64,000 nucleotides of DNA from Cymodocea nodosa (lineage: Eukaryota; Streptophyta; Magnoliopsida; Alismatales; Cymodoceaceae). Positions 14,319 to 27,700 of this stretch are shown here, piece by piece. The notes beneath the pieces were generated by a model. It was not told the origin of the DNA. It ran no database searches and saw nothing but the letters and a program-made list of their open reading frames with translations. A program made the position numbers and the translations under genes. The stretch covers positions 5,332,001-5,396,000 of the forward strand of contig JAZBRI010000004.1 in NCBI GenBank assembly GCA_036874045.1. Direction: 5' to 3'. Position 1 is the stretch's first letter. Every line of letters starts with the position of its first letter.

Positions 14319-15159
14319 AATACCAACAGAAATATATTTTGGTTAATTTTGCACATCATCTACTAGATTGGGGATTCCAGAACATGGTAAATCTGCTTCA
14401 TGGAATAAGAAGTTTTATCCTTAAAAAACAAGTTGTGTGGTATGCTGACAATTTACAGAGTCTGTTTGCTATAAATATTTCCAATAAAAATGGCAATCTA
14501 GAGAGATATGGACTTGGAATCTTGATATTACTGCTGCTAATGGTGGATTTCGGTAATTTTGATTCTCGCAATTTATCAGCGCCACTTTTGTGCAAGATGA
14601 CTGGTTAGATATTGAGATTTTTGTTTCCCTTTCCCTGATAATATTTTTGCTTAGAGTTAAGCTTAAACCTTATTTCCTTGCAAAATTTATAAGATAACTG
14701 AACTTGTGTTTTGCACAGATTTTTTTTAATGTATTAGATTTAAAGTATTTATTAAAAATTAGTATTTAAGTAATGGATATGGCGAAATGTTGGTAATATA
14801 GTGAAGTATGGTACTGCTAGGGTGGTACGGTAGTATTATGGACAAATGCTGGGTTGGTGGAAGAAAATATTGCAGTGGAGTGGGAGAAATTAGAGTGTGT
14901 GTGTGACTACGTGGTGGTGGTGTTAGGTTAATTAGTTTGTTATTTGCATTTTATAAATACTTGGTCTTTTGTGTTTTAATCAATTACAATAAAATGTACA
15001 ATATTTTTTGAAATTACATAGAACGCTTAGCTTTCTTTTATCATATATTGGATTAATGTTTGTATTGTATTTTAGTTTTCAAAAAAGCTAATTCAATGTA
15101 TTTATTTTTCTAAAAATCGGTTTTGATTTTTAAAATCCGTCTCCGACAAAATCACCACT

Positions 15160-15530
15160 AAGCCCATTTTCTCCACCACCACCACCTTCACTCCCTCTTC
15201 CTCCTCAGCCAGCACAACCACCTTGCCCAGCTTTGCACCGTCGACATCTCCGGCTTCGAACGAGTCCCTCAGGTTCACTCTCGCAGGCGCTTGCTTCCCA
15301 GCCCCCGCTGTTCCCCGAATGGAGCCGGGCAGCGGCGTCTCCGCCCCCCTGTAGTGTGCCGGTTGTCCTACGGTGTCGGAGCGCTCGCACTGGCGTACGC
15401 GTTCTTGCGGAAGGACGAAGAACGCACTGGTTGTTCATGTAACAGTGCTCTTGGTGTGCACGCAAGCGTAGATTGCTGTCTATTCGTTGTCTGTTTATTC
15501 CGTGCTGCTCTTTGGGTTTTTTAGAACTTT
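15160..15530 (+). other. GC-rich islet, possible unrecognised gene fragment
   Basis: A sharp GC-rich stretch in otherwise AT-rich spacer. The plus strand reads as a Thr/Ser/Pro-rich run (STTTTFTPSSSSASTTTLPS) ending at a stop near 15352. Another frame stays open from 15291 to 15524 and includes LSYGVGALALAYAFLRKDEE. The composition is typical of a plant transit-peptide-like N-terminus followed by one short hydrophobic segment, but the two parts are in different frames and I recognise no family. It may be a decayed gene fragment; this is inference only. Confidence 0.3.
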
Positions 15531-16570
15531 CGTTGTAACTTTATTTTTAAATCATTTCGTCGGATATCATTTTGATATTCAATACTATTATGTCTCTAAC
15601 TTTATTTTAAACAAATAACATGTCAGTTGGAAAAATATCTGAGAAATTAAATGACATTCAATCTACTCGAGATAAATTACCTCATAAAAACTCAGCTCAG
15701 GTAAGAAATAGTTAAAGTTGGAACACTTCTCCTGCTCAAAACCTGCCAGCTACTAATGCTAACACTTATTTTAGACCTTTTGTATGATGTTGATCTTAGT
15801 TGTAAGTTTCAATTGAGTTTTAATCTATCTTATATTTATCTTGCAAAAAAATATAGACCATTGAAGATTGATTCTTTGTCCATAGTTTTACCCTACGTAG
15901 TAGGGGTATAGTTAAAATGGATTAGAGGGTCGATTAACCTTGATACGATTTGCTTTTTGTAATATTAATTTAACTCCAAACCAATTCAATCTGATTTAAA
16001 ATAAGAGGTCAAATTATTGGATCATATATATGAGTGTTTAACTTTTTAAATTAAGTTCAATAAGTTTCTTGAATCATACAAGATTTTGTATGAAAATTTT
16101 TGATCTAAACATTATTTTAATTCATACAATTACTAAAAACAATAAAGATAATATTTTGAAATAAACATTAAAAAATAAAGTATTTCTAGTCAAATATAAT
16201 ATATTTAATAGTTACAATACGATCAGTAATCTTATATTATAAGAAATTTAGGTTGTAAAGTTAGAGAATTTTTGTAATTTTATGTATATATAACCATGAA
16301 TATTGTGTATGATCCATGCCTAAATCTAATAAGAAAATGGATTAACGGGCTAATATCTGGGCAAACCCTATCACCTTATTATATGATTTTTACTTTTTAT
16401 GATTAAGAAGTTCAAGAATTTTTTAATAATATAGGGTTTTCCGTTTTGAACTTGTCGTTTTGTTTACTAATTTCCTTCATTCTCATATCTTCTTTCCTTT
16501 TTTTTAGCTATATATTCTTGCTAAATAAGGTGTAGCAGTACATTTTCCTAATTCCATGGTCTATCGTTAT

Positions 16571-16572
<2 letters not shown>

Positions 16573-16619
<47 letters not shown>

Positions 16620-16651
16620 AGAGAGAGAAAGAGAAAGAGAAAGAGAAAGAG
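16573..16651. repeat. Compound microsatellite (TA)n then (GAGAAA)n
   Basis: An uninterrupted TA run of about 45 bases (16573-16617) is followed by GAGAGAGAAAGAGAAAGAG-type purine repeats to about 16651. It lies in the spacer upstream of the helicase gene. Confidence 0.95.
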
Positions 16652-18624
16652 CGAATAAATTATTTTACGATCGACATCCTACACTATCATTAATTCTTAC
16701 TTTAGTATCCAGAACTTTAAAATAATATCATGTTGGTACCTCACTTTCTTATGGACGATGGGCTTGTAGTTGTCTTCCTCCTCATTCTGTGGTTGGGATA
16801 AATGCGCCATTTGGTCACATATCATCTTCTCTAAAGTATGAAGTGTATTAATTGTAGATAATTAACCTTGAGTCCCTTTTCCTTAATTTTATAAGTCTCA
16901 AGGAGAACCATGAGTGGAATTGACATAAGACGATACCAACAGGAAATTGCATGAAATCAAAACAAATTTTCGTCATTATCCAACCATTGCCAGAAAAGAA
17001 AAAGAGATGAACAATGATAAAATGGTTGATTCAGCAAATTAAAGAGTGGATTGGAAGGAACCCTCTCATTCTTTTGCAGTGAACTGCCGGGTTAAAATAC
17101 ACAATTGTTGAGAGCTGATATATTTGTCATAAAATTTATTCTCACGTGTAGTGTTTCTTTTTTTATCATTCTTAATTATTAGCAAAGCATGGGAAAGAAA
17201 ATTAATGTTTATGTTGTCTCTATTCCTTTTCAGCTTACTTGTTAATCGTTTCTTGGACTCCTTTTTGCATGTGTGATTGTCTTTTGTTGTTCCTTTTTGG
17301 TTTCATAATTAAGTAGATGTTCAATTTTAATATTACTTTTAATTTAAAAAGAAAAATCATAAGAGCAAGGCTCCCATTCAAATGTGAGTGGAGTTTTTTT
17401 TTTTTTTTGCTAATGCAATGAATGTAATATTAACAAAAAGGTAATTCCAAATTATTCAATCATAATTGAGAAGAGAGTGCAAAGTACAAGATTAGGTTAA
17501 TAAGGTCAATACAATAAAATAGAGTAAAGTAAATTGTTGCCTTCGCCTTCGCCTTCGCCTTCTAATTTTAAATCGCTCCATCTACAGGATCTATATTTTA
17601 AATGCTTTAGTATTATTTAGGTTCACATTACGCTTCAACTGTACCCTTCATTTTAAACGTATTTCTTCGATAACTTCAACTTATCCTATGGTAAGATTTT
17701 TCTTGACACAAAATAAAAAAGGAAAAAGGTTGATGATGCTTGAGATAATAATTAATATTCGTGGCAGAGCGACAAAAAATACAGTTATTTTTATCATTTT
17801 AATTAACCTTAGAAGAAAGTAATTGAAAAAACTACGCCACGCCGTGACGTGATTATCGAAACAAATTAAGAAAGCTCTTAAAGTTAAACACAAAGATAAG
17901 GAAGTTTTCTTTAAGAATAAGGTCTACCATTGCTTAAAAAGGAAGGTCCAAATCTCATTAACCTTCCAACAGAGGAGGTTTGTTCGGGTCCTTTCATTTT
18001 TCAACCCTAAATCCTACGCTCTCTTTTATTTTTAATTTTTGATTACGTCACATTTTCGAACGATAGGAAGTATCGGAGAAATTATACGAAATTTTTTTAA
18101 GAACACGTTTTGCAAATCTGTGGACTGTGAAGTTTGCAAGAGTCCAAACCCCCCAAATTTCGATTCGCAACTCAACTCGCTCAAATAATAATAAATCGGT
18201 TGTCGTAAATTATTATTATTTTTCACGTAACTGATTCGAAACTTGTAACTTACTGTTATAATAAAAAAAAACATCTTTTGACGATTTATCTCGCCACTTT
18301 TGCTGTACTTGATTCTGTAATGGTCATATCATATAATATCTCAAAGATATTGCATCGGATTTTTTTTTACTTACCTTATCCATTTCAAATCATTTCTAAA
18401 AATGTCATGGCTTCTACCGAAATTCGCGCAAAATATAAGCTAGTCCGGTGATTAAACGGAAAAATGATTATGCTCAAAATACTGTAACTGTTTTGAATAT
18501 ATTAATTTATATTTAAAATAAATATTTGCAAGAAAATATCGTCTATATATTTAAGATTCGCTTCTTCCAAAAATCATCACTGCAGTCTCGAATCCCACGT
18601 CGAAGTCCCTTCGCTTTTTTCTTG

Positions 18625-18653
18625 CTCCTCCTCCTCCTCCTCCTCCTCCTCCC
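18625..18653. repeat. (CTC)n microsatellite in helicase 5' leader
   Basis: Nine or so CTC units lie about 70 bases before the chosen helicase start. Translated, they give a poly-Leu run in the upstream open frame. This is better read as 5' UTR than as a signal sequence. Confidence 0.85.
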
Positions 18654-18723
18654 GTTCCCTTCCAGTTCCCCCTACAATCTACACTCCAATCTAGGGTTTT
18701 TCTCCCACTGTCATGCGTTCACG

Positions 18724-21700
18724 ATGAGGCGACGAGATCAGCAGTACCACCACCACCGTGATCGGCCTCCGACGCGGTGGCAGCATTCCCCCAGACCCTC
18801 ATCCCAATCACCAATCATCTTTTTGATCCTTCTCGAGTCCGGCCGTGGCCGCAAGTGCTTGAAAGTGAAGGAACTGCAGGAGTACATTGCCCAGTGCCCC
18901 TACCGGCCGGATAATTTCTGTGCCCTCCGCTCCGAAACTGTAGGAAGGGCAACTTTCCTGCAGTGGGACACGGCGTTGGAGGCCTATGTTTATCTCTGGG
19001 GAAGGTGTCTTGATGGTTCGCCCGACCTTCCCTTCCCCAAGTTTGTCTGCAGTGTGAAGTCGGAGCTGCAGGAGGAGGAGATTGACCGGCGGCTCCGGGA
19101 GTTGTTTGCGGGGCATGCCAAGAAGTTGCTGGGTTGCGAGGTCGTGAAAAAGGTTGAGAAGAAGATCGATAAGGTGTCTGAGCAGATTCTCGAAGTTGAC
19201 TCCTTGCTTAAGCGACCTAATAGTTTGAAGGTGTTCTGCAATCACAAAGTGAGGCGTGACCTGCTTGTGTTCGAAAAACAACAGCTTGTGAGTAGGTTGG
19301 AGGAGTTTAGGGCGGGTATCAATATATTACTTGCTCAGTTTGAGGAGACTCAAGGAGGGAAGAGTGCGAGGGAGTCCAATGAGTTCGAGGTGTTTGAAAT
19401 GGGGGACGTGTTGGACTGGCGTAGGATCCAAATGATAATGGAAAGAGAGTGTAGGAGGCTGGAGGATGGGTTGCCTATCTTTTCTTGCAGGACGAAGATC
19501 CTCAATAGCCTTCTTCCTAACCAGGTGCAGAGAAACTGGCTTTCTTTGATTAAATTGATGTTTATTTTTTATGGTAGAGCCGTACTTGAAACTGAAATAC
19601 GAGGTTTGCCTTGTCAACTTGTCATGTTCAAGTAATTTAACACTTATGTTTTTCTTCTTTGCTCGAAGATCACTTGGTGGTTTTTTTTATTGGCCATTGC
19701 TCTTTCCTATTCTGTCATTACAGCACAAGGATGAACTTTTTGTTTTTACATTTGCTAGATAACTATATGTGATTCATTGGAGAAATTATATGTAGCTCTT
19801 AGAAAACACTTTTTTTAGAATTGAAGTTTTCAAGAGTTCAAACTGCCGTAAGTGTTTGTTTGCACTTTTCATAAAAAGTAATCAGTCGTTTAACATATGG
19901 ATGTTTTCTGTATGGGACCTGAATCTCTGTTTTATCTTTTGTTTTCTTACAGCCTCACTCAAATGCTGTTGCTTCCATTCGTTTCCTTCTCATAATTATT
20001 GTGATGTAAAAATGCACAAAATTATTTTGATTATACTTGTTGATGCTGAATTAATTTTCCAAAAGTGAATGCTTAAGCATTTTTAATATAAAATTGATTC
20101 GTTTTGAACATGTAAAATCTTTACACGTATGGCCATTAAACAGATCTAGCCACTGACTTGGCTAATTCATTGTAGAATTTACTCAAATTCTACTTATTTT
20201 ATTTCTTTACTTCTTGTAAATATCTTGGGTAGCATTTAACATGCTGGAATTAAACAAATTCATTCCATTCCCATTTATGATGCAAAAAAATGATGTGGAA
20301 ATGAAATTCTCATTCGAAATGGAAATTTGATTCCTTTATTGAAGGAAGGAATTTGGTTTCCATTCCCATGTAGAATGAGAATGGGAATCACGACTACTTT
20401 CATTTTTGGAAATTTTTTCTGTTAATGTTATCATTCTACATTTTATGGAAAAGGTATAATTGGTAATTGTAATCAGTTGTCTGTCTAGCAAGAACTATAC
20501 TGATTTAGCAGCTATTTCATTAATGTCTTACATGTCTATATTAAATATTGAACTACAATGTGTCATTTTTTTGATAAGTACTAGAAATGGATAAACTTCT
20601 CTTTAATCCTACTTCCGCTACTGTACTATTGCATGATTTTGTCTTCCTATGTATTTCCTTGGGGTCAAATTTTCCAGTGGTGATGTTAGGCAATTTTTTT
20701 AGTTTTACCTATATTTTCCCCCATAAACACATGAGGAGATGAAAGTAATATAGGTCTTATTATTTGACAACTATAAATATATGATAAAGTTTTTACTTAA
20801 TTAAATAAGTATTAGTCCTTGATCTGAAGGCCTTAAAATTCACCAATATTTGTTAAATTTCAACCATTGATCTTTCAAATGAAAGATAACAATGAATATT
20901 AAGTTGATATGTTAATACATACTAGATCATAGCATAGACTAAATAATTTGATAATGGATTTTAATTTTAGCAATAAAATAATTTTAAAAATGGGTGCCAC
21001 AGGAAAATTTCCTGGTGGCACTACCAGGAAAATTATACCATATTTTCTCAGTTTCAAATGTTCTTATTTCCTAAAAAAAAAGAAAATTCATGCAGGTTCA
21101 TGCTGATGTACTGATGTGTACTGAGTGATGATTTCTTTGTCCTTCCAAACCTGCTTACATTTTTAGTACTGCCATTTCTTTCACTTACATGTAGTTTTGA
21201 GTATCAGAAACTCTGATTCCAGTAGATTAGCTAGGCCACATGTAGTATTGTTTAGCTCTGAGTAATTTATATGCCTTGTTTTGCTTTTCTCAGAAATGCT
21301 ATAATTTCTTATTAGGGATAATTTATGCATTTGCAGGTAACAGTCTTGATTGGTGAAACTGGTTCTGGAAAAAGCACACAGTTGGTGCAGATTCTTGCTG
21401 ACTCTAATGTAGTTGGTGATGGATCAATAGTATGCACTCAACCTCGCAAAATTGCAGCAATATCCTTGTGTCAGAGGATAAGAGAGGAAAGTTATGGTTG
21501 CTATATGGGTAATAATTCTGTTGTTTCATATCCAACATATTTATCCTCTCAAAGGTTCAACTCCAAGATAATATTTACAACTGATTACTGTCTCTTACAA
21601 CACTTCATGAATGATAATCACTTGACTGGTATCTCGTGTATTATTGTGGATGAAGCTCATGAAAGAAGCCTAAACACTGATCTTTTACTAGCAGTGCTCA

Positions 21701-24700
21701 AGAAACTACTGCTTCAAAGGTCTGATGATTTGAAACTTATCATAATGTCTGCAACGGCAGATGCAAGCAAGCTATCAGGCTACTTTTCTGGTTGTCCAAC
21801 AGTTAACGTGACAGGAAGAAACTTTCCTGTTGACACAAAATATATTCCTGATGTTTCTGCAGAACTTTCTTGGATTAATTTTACTAGATATGTTTCTGGA
21901 AATTCTGTTCCTTATGTTTCAGATGTTGTTAAGATGGCCAGTGTGATCCACAATACAGAGAAAAATGGGGCTATTCTTGCATTTCTAACTTCTCAAATGG
22001 AAGTAGAATGGGCATGTGAGAATTTTCAAAGCCCTTCTGCGATGGTGCTTCCATTGCATGGAAAGCTTTCATGTGAAGAACAAAGCCGTGTATTCCAAAA
22101 TTATGCTGGAAAAAGGAAGATAATATTTTCAACAAATGTGAGTGAGACTTCTCTTACAATTCCGGATGTTAAGTATGTGGTTGACTCTGGCATGGTAAAA
22201 GAGAGCAGATTTGAAGCTTGCAGTGGCATGAATATACTCAGGGTTTGCAGGGTGAGCAGAAGCTCTGCTGAACAGAGAGCAGGTCGAGCTGGTCGAACAG
22301 GGCCAGGAAAATGTTACAGATTGTATTCAGAGGCTGAATTTCAATCAATGCAACTGTACCAGGAACCTGAAATTCAAAAAGTCCACTTGGGCATTGCCAT
22401 TTTGAGGATTCTTGCATTGGGAATAAAAAACATGAAAGAATTTGAGTTTGTTGATGCCCCGCATCTTAAGGCAATTGATATGGCTATCCAGAATTTAATC
22501 CGGTTGGGGGCCATCTCTTGTAAGGATGATGTACTAGAGTTGACCAGCACAGGTTGCAGTTTGGTGACGTTGGGAATTGAACCAAGACTTGGAAAAATTA
22601 TTCTTGAGTGCTTTGAGCATGGACTGTTCAAAGAAGGACTTGTTCTTGCTGCTGTTATGGCAAATGCCAGTAGCATATTCTGTAGAGTTGGCACTAATGA
22701 AAACAAGTTGAAAGCTGATTGTCTTAAGATACCATTCTGTCATCCTGATGGAGATCTTTTCACTCTACTTTCAGTTTACAAGGAATGGGAACATGAGAAA
22801 GGGAATAGGAGTCAGTGGTGCTGGCAGAACTGTATCAATGCCAAATCCCTGAAAAGATGTCACGATACTGTGCAGGAACTGGAAATCTGTTTACGTAATG
22901 AACTTAATGTAATAGTTCCATCTTATTGGAAATGGAATTCAAATGAATCAAGTTATAATAAGCTATTAAAGAAGGCAATTCTCTCTTCCCTTTCTGAAAA
23001 TGTAGCTATATACACTGGTTGTGAGCGTCTTGGTTACGAGGTGGGCCTAACTGGTGAAAATATACAACTTCATCCATCATGTTCTTTGTACATATATGCT
23101 CAGAAGCCAAGATGGGTGATATTTGGTGAAATCCTATCAATATCTAACCAGTATTTAGTCTGTGTAACTGCTATTGAACGGGAATCTTTGTCTGAACTTC
23201 AGCCTCCCCCTTCATATGATATCTGTAAGATGGAGAGTCGGATGATGCAAACGACAGTTTTTAAAGAACTTGGTAGTAATCTTCTTAGAAGATTGTGTGG
23301 TAAGGGTAACCATAATTTGCATTTTCTTGTTTCCCATGTTAGAAGACTTTGCAAGGATGAACGTGCTGACATTGTTGTGGACTTTGACATCGGAGTGATA
23401 AACTTGTTTACCTCATCAAAAGACATGGAAATGGCTTCCTCTGTTATAGAAAATGCTGTTAGTTATGAAAGAAGATGTCTGCAAAATGAGTGCATTGAAA
23501 AATATTTGTTTCAAAGTGGAATTAATATTTTTCCTTCTATAGCTCTCTTTGGAGCTGGTGCTGAAATTAAGCACCTTGAACTTGAAAGGAGATTTCTTTC
23601 TGTGGAAATATCCCATCCAAATGCCCACACACTCAATGACAAGGAACTTCTTATGGTGGTTGATAGATGTGTACCCTGCATATCTAGTTTCTGTAAGAAC
23701 ACTGCAAGTATACAAAGCAATGTAGTGTCAGGTGTATGGGGTACAGTAACATTTCTCACTCCCATAGCTGCTGCAGAAGCTTTTGAGAAGCTGAATGGAA
23801 TGGAGTTTTGTGGTTCCTTCTTGACAGTATGCCCTATCAAATCACCCAAAGGTGATCATAAACCATTCCCGTATCATGGCATAAGAGCCAAAATTAGCTG
23901 GCCACGTAGGCGTAGCAAAGGTGTTGCATTTATCAGATGTGAAACTGAAGATGTTACTTCTATTGCTAAAGATTTGTCTTATTTGAAAATCGCTGATAGA
24001 TATGTTCGTTGTGAGCTAAGTTCAAAGTTTTCAGATTGTATTATTTTGTCTAGATTTGGTTATGATGTTCAAGAGTCCGAAATTTTTGATGCCGTACGAA
24101 GTGCCACTACGAAAAACATTATTGATATCACACTTTCACGTGGGGAGGCTGTTGATCAACCATCACCAAGTGCTTGTCAGGAAGCAATCCTCAGAGAAAT
24201 AGTGCCATTCATGTTCGGTAGACATCATTTATGCAGGGTGGAAGTGTTTCATCCTGAAAAGAGGGACATCATGATGAAGGCTATAATCACTTTTGATAGA
24301 AGCCTACATCTGGAAGCGGCTAAAGCCTTGGACCATCTCCAAGGGAGTGTACTCCCTGGCTGTCAACACTGGCAGCAAATAGTATGCCAGCATTTGTTCC
24401 GTAGCTCTATGTACTGTCCTCGTCATGTTTATTCTGTTATAAAGAATGAACTGGATCTTCTGCTAAAAAGCTTCAATCATCTTAAAGGTACACATACTCT
24501 CGGTCAAAGTTTTCTTTTAAGTTTTAGATTTACATGTTTCTTTAAAAGTAATGTTTTGATTGACAAAGACTAGTGCTAAAGGTTCTTTGATTTTCATGAG
24601 TCATATTTGGCTTAAATTTTCAAAAAATCTTCTAGGAACTTGTTAGTGTTTTATTTTCATCTCAGGTCTGTTCTTAACTTAAAAATAACTAATATTTTTG

Positions 24701-27700
24701 TCTTGGTAGACAACAACGATACTTTGAATTTCATATTCAATTAAACCCGTTTTGTTTTTCAATAGGAAATTTTATACTGTTACATATTCTGTCTTGTGAG
24801 ATTTTTCCATATTTTGTAGTCAATTCTTTTTTTTCAGTGTTGTTGCCACTTTCCACTTTCCATTGCCTATGAAATTGTTTATTCTTATATATGGAAGTTG
24901 GTTTGATCCCCTTGGTAAGCTACTTATGCCGTATGGAATATAATTCGCAAAACAAGGTAATGTTAATGTGTCATGCACTTAATTGTTGTTATATCAAAAT
25001 CTTTTTTCATAAGGAAAAAGACATTACTGTAAAGTATAGTGTATTGGCTCAAGTCAATTGCTTCCTGTCTTCACCTCTTGGCAAAAGGACACATGGTGAA
25101 ATTGCCCCGTTCCTGTTGTTTCCAATTCCAAAAGTATATTTAGATGAGTGCATGACATAGAGACATTCTCTACAACCTCCCATACAATCTAGTATAGATC
25201 AATCCTTTGGTGAGAATGTTTGCAACTTATTTTTTAGGGCAGATGAAAGAGGTAGAAATAACTCCCTTATGCACATTGTTACAAATAAAATGACAATCTA
25301 CCTCTACATATTTGGTCCTTTCATGAAGGGTGGGATTGCTAACAATGTAGATGATTACCTGGTTGTCACAATGTAGGGACGTAGGCAAATTTACTTCCAC
25401 CCCTAACTCAAATAGCAATGCTTTAAGCCAAATGAGCTTGGAAGTTGCATTTGACATATTCAACTTCAACACTTAACTTTGAGATGACATTCTGTTTTTT
25501 ACTTCGCTAGGTGACTAAGTTGCCTCCAAGATACGTCAAGCATCTAAATGTGGACTTGCTGTTGACTTCGTCTCTTATATATCTAGCATTTGAGAAACCC
25601 ATCACTTGAAGATGTCTTTGTTTTGTATATAGGAGGTCTTTGCTAAGGGTGTGTTTAACATAAGCAAGCACATGAATAGCTCCTAGCCAATGAATTTCTT
25701 TTGGAACATATATAAATTGACTGAGGAGACTTACAACATAGCTAATATTTGGCTGAGTAACAGTCAAGTAAATGAGCTTTCCAATAAGTCTTTTGTATTT
25801 TCTTGAATCAATGTAGGCTGGAGAGTTTTCATCCCACAATGAGTGATTTTGTGTTATAGGAGTACTCTTTGGTTTGCATCCTTCAAGTCCCTGTTTCTTT
25901 GAGTAGATCTAATGCATGATTCCTTTAGGATAAAGATAGTTGCCCTTCATAGTAGTCAAATTCAATACCTAATAAATATCTGAGCTTCTCCATTTCCCTT
26001 GTGGCAAAATTACTTATTAGAAAACATTTTGTCTCTTCAATGTCTTGTATGTCATTGCCTATCAATAGCATATCATCAATATAGACTATAAGGATGACAA
26101 TACCATGTGAGGTGTGTTTGACAAACACAAAATGGTCAACACAGTAGTTGTCAAAACCATCACTCCATAACACACTACTGAACTTCTCAAACCAAACTTT
26201 AGGACTTTGTTTGAGACCATAAAGAACCTTGTGAGGCAAATAAACTTGATTTTCCCCCTGAGCAATGTACTTAGGAGGTTGCTCCATAAAGACCTATTCA
26301 TCCAGATCACTATATAGAAAGATATTTTTGACATCAAGTTGAATAAGTTGTCATGATTGATTTACAGCTATAAATAGAATGATGCAAACAAAATCCAAAT
26401 GGGCAACAAGGGAGAAGGTCTCAACATAGTTGATTCCAAATTGTTGGGTGAAGCCACGAGCTACTAGGTAAGCCTTGTATCTGTTAACACTGCCATCTAG
26501 TTGGCACTTAATGGTAAAAACCTATCGACAAGTGACTATATTGGTATCAACAAGGTGAGGTGCTAACTCCCAAGTGCTACAAGAAAGAAGGGTACCTATC
26601 TTGTTATCCATGGCTGCCTTCCAATGAGGGATTTGAAGAGTTTCAAGATGATCCTTGGGCAAAGATTCTACAGAAATGGCAAGGGTAAACTAATGATAGG
26701 TATCGGCAAGGTTAGTATAGCTAATGTCATTAAATAATGGGTGGTGGGTGCAGGCATGAGTGCCTTTACGAAGGGCAATAAGAAGGTCATCAACAGAAGT
26801 AGGGGGAGGAGTGGACTCACCATCAAGGTTGAAGGTGGGTTCAACTGTAGACCTACAAGGGTTGGTAAGAATGATCATCTTACATTGATTCCATGGTAAG
26901 AAGGTCGAGGGGGAGGTCCATCAGCCTTGAAAGAGGGGTAGATTAGATATCTTTAGAGAAGACATTGTCAGGATAAGATTAAGACTTAAAGAAGGTGACA
27001 TCCATAGAGATAATATTTCTTGGACGGTGGATGATATAAGTGATATCCCTTATGTGTTCTAGGATAACCAACAAAGATGTACTTGATGGAACGAGGTGAC
27101 AACTTCTCAAGATTAAAAAATAAATTATGGAGGAAAACAGTATGCCCAAATACCTTTAAAGGAATAGAAAACAAGTCACGGTCAAGGTAGAGCCGTGCAA
27201 GTGGGATATCTCCTTCGAAAGGTGTGAAAGACATTGTTAATGAGATAAACTGCAATGAGGATGACATTAGACCACAAGTACTAGAGAATATGCATATGTA
27301 ACATGAGAGTACGAGCAACATCTAAGATGTGTTGATGCTTACGCTCGACCTCCCTATTTTGTTGAGAGGTGTAAGGATAAATGGTTTAAAGAATGATACT
27401 AGAAGAGGAACAAATGGATTGAAAAACATTTTATAAACTCAAGAATATTATCAGTGCACAAGATTTTGAGACAAAAAAAATTGATTTTGTATTTCTACAA
27501 GAAATTTTTTAAATACATTAAGGACTTTATGACGATTTTTTAACAAATATACCCAAGATACATGAGAAAAATCATCTACAAAGACTGCATAATATTGGTG
27601 CCCAATGGGAGACGAAACTCTACTTGGATGCTAGACATCACAATGAACTAGTTTAAACATAGAAAAAGAAAACACCAAATGTAGATGTTTGAGAAAAGCA

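Larger units (their letters stand above)
14319..18723. other. Intergenic spacer between ISA3 and the helicase gene
   Basis: AT-rich spacer of 4.4 kb holding the ISA3 3' region and the helicase upstream region. A candidate AATAAA polyadenylation signal lies near 14988. The spacer also contains a GC-rich islet (15160-15530), a (TA)n/(GAGAAA)n microsatellite and a (CTC)n run just before the helicase start, listed separately. No other gene is recognised. Confidence 0.7.

Noticed and set aside
15205-15465. Minus-strand GC-rich open frame
   Set aside because: It is a shadow of the GC-rich islet, with no domain and no splice context.
18526-18723. Upstream ATG extension of the helicase with a hydrophobic Leu run
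   Set aside because: The Leu run is a CTC microsatellite, and the family N-terminus starts with basic, His-rich residues as at 18724.
20250-20400. ATTCCCATTC-rich block in helicase intron 1 resembling a MITE core
   Set aside because: Inverted similarity is loose and no clear terminal repeats could be defined by eye.
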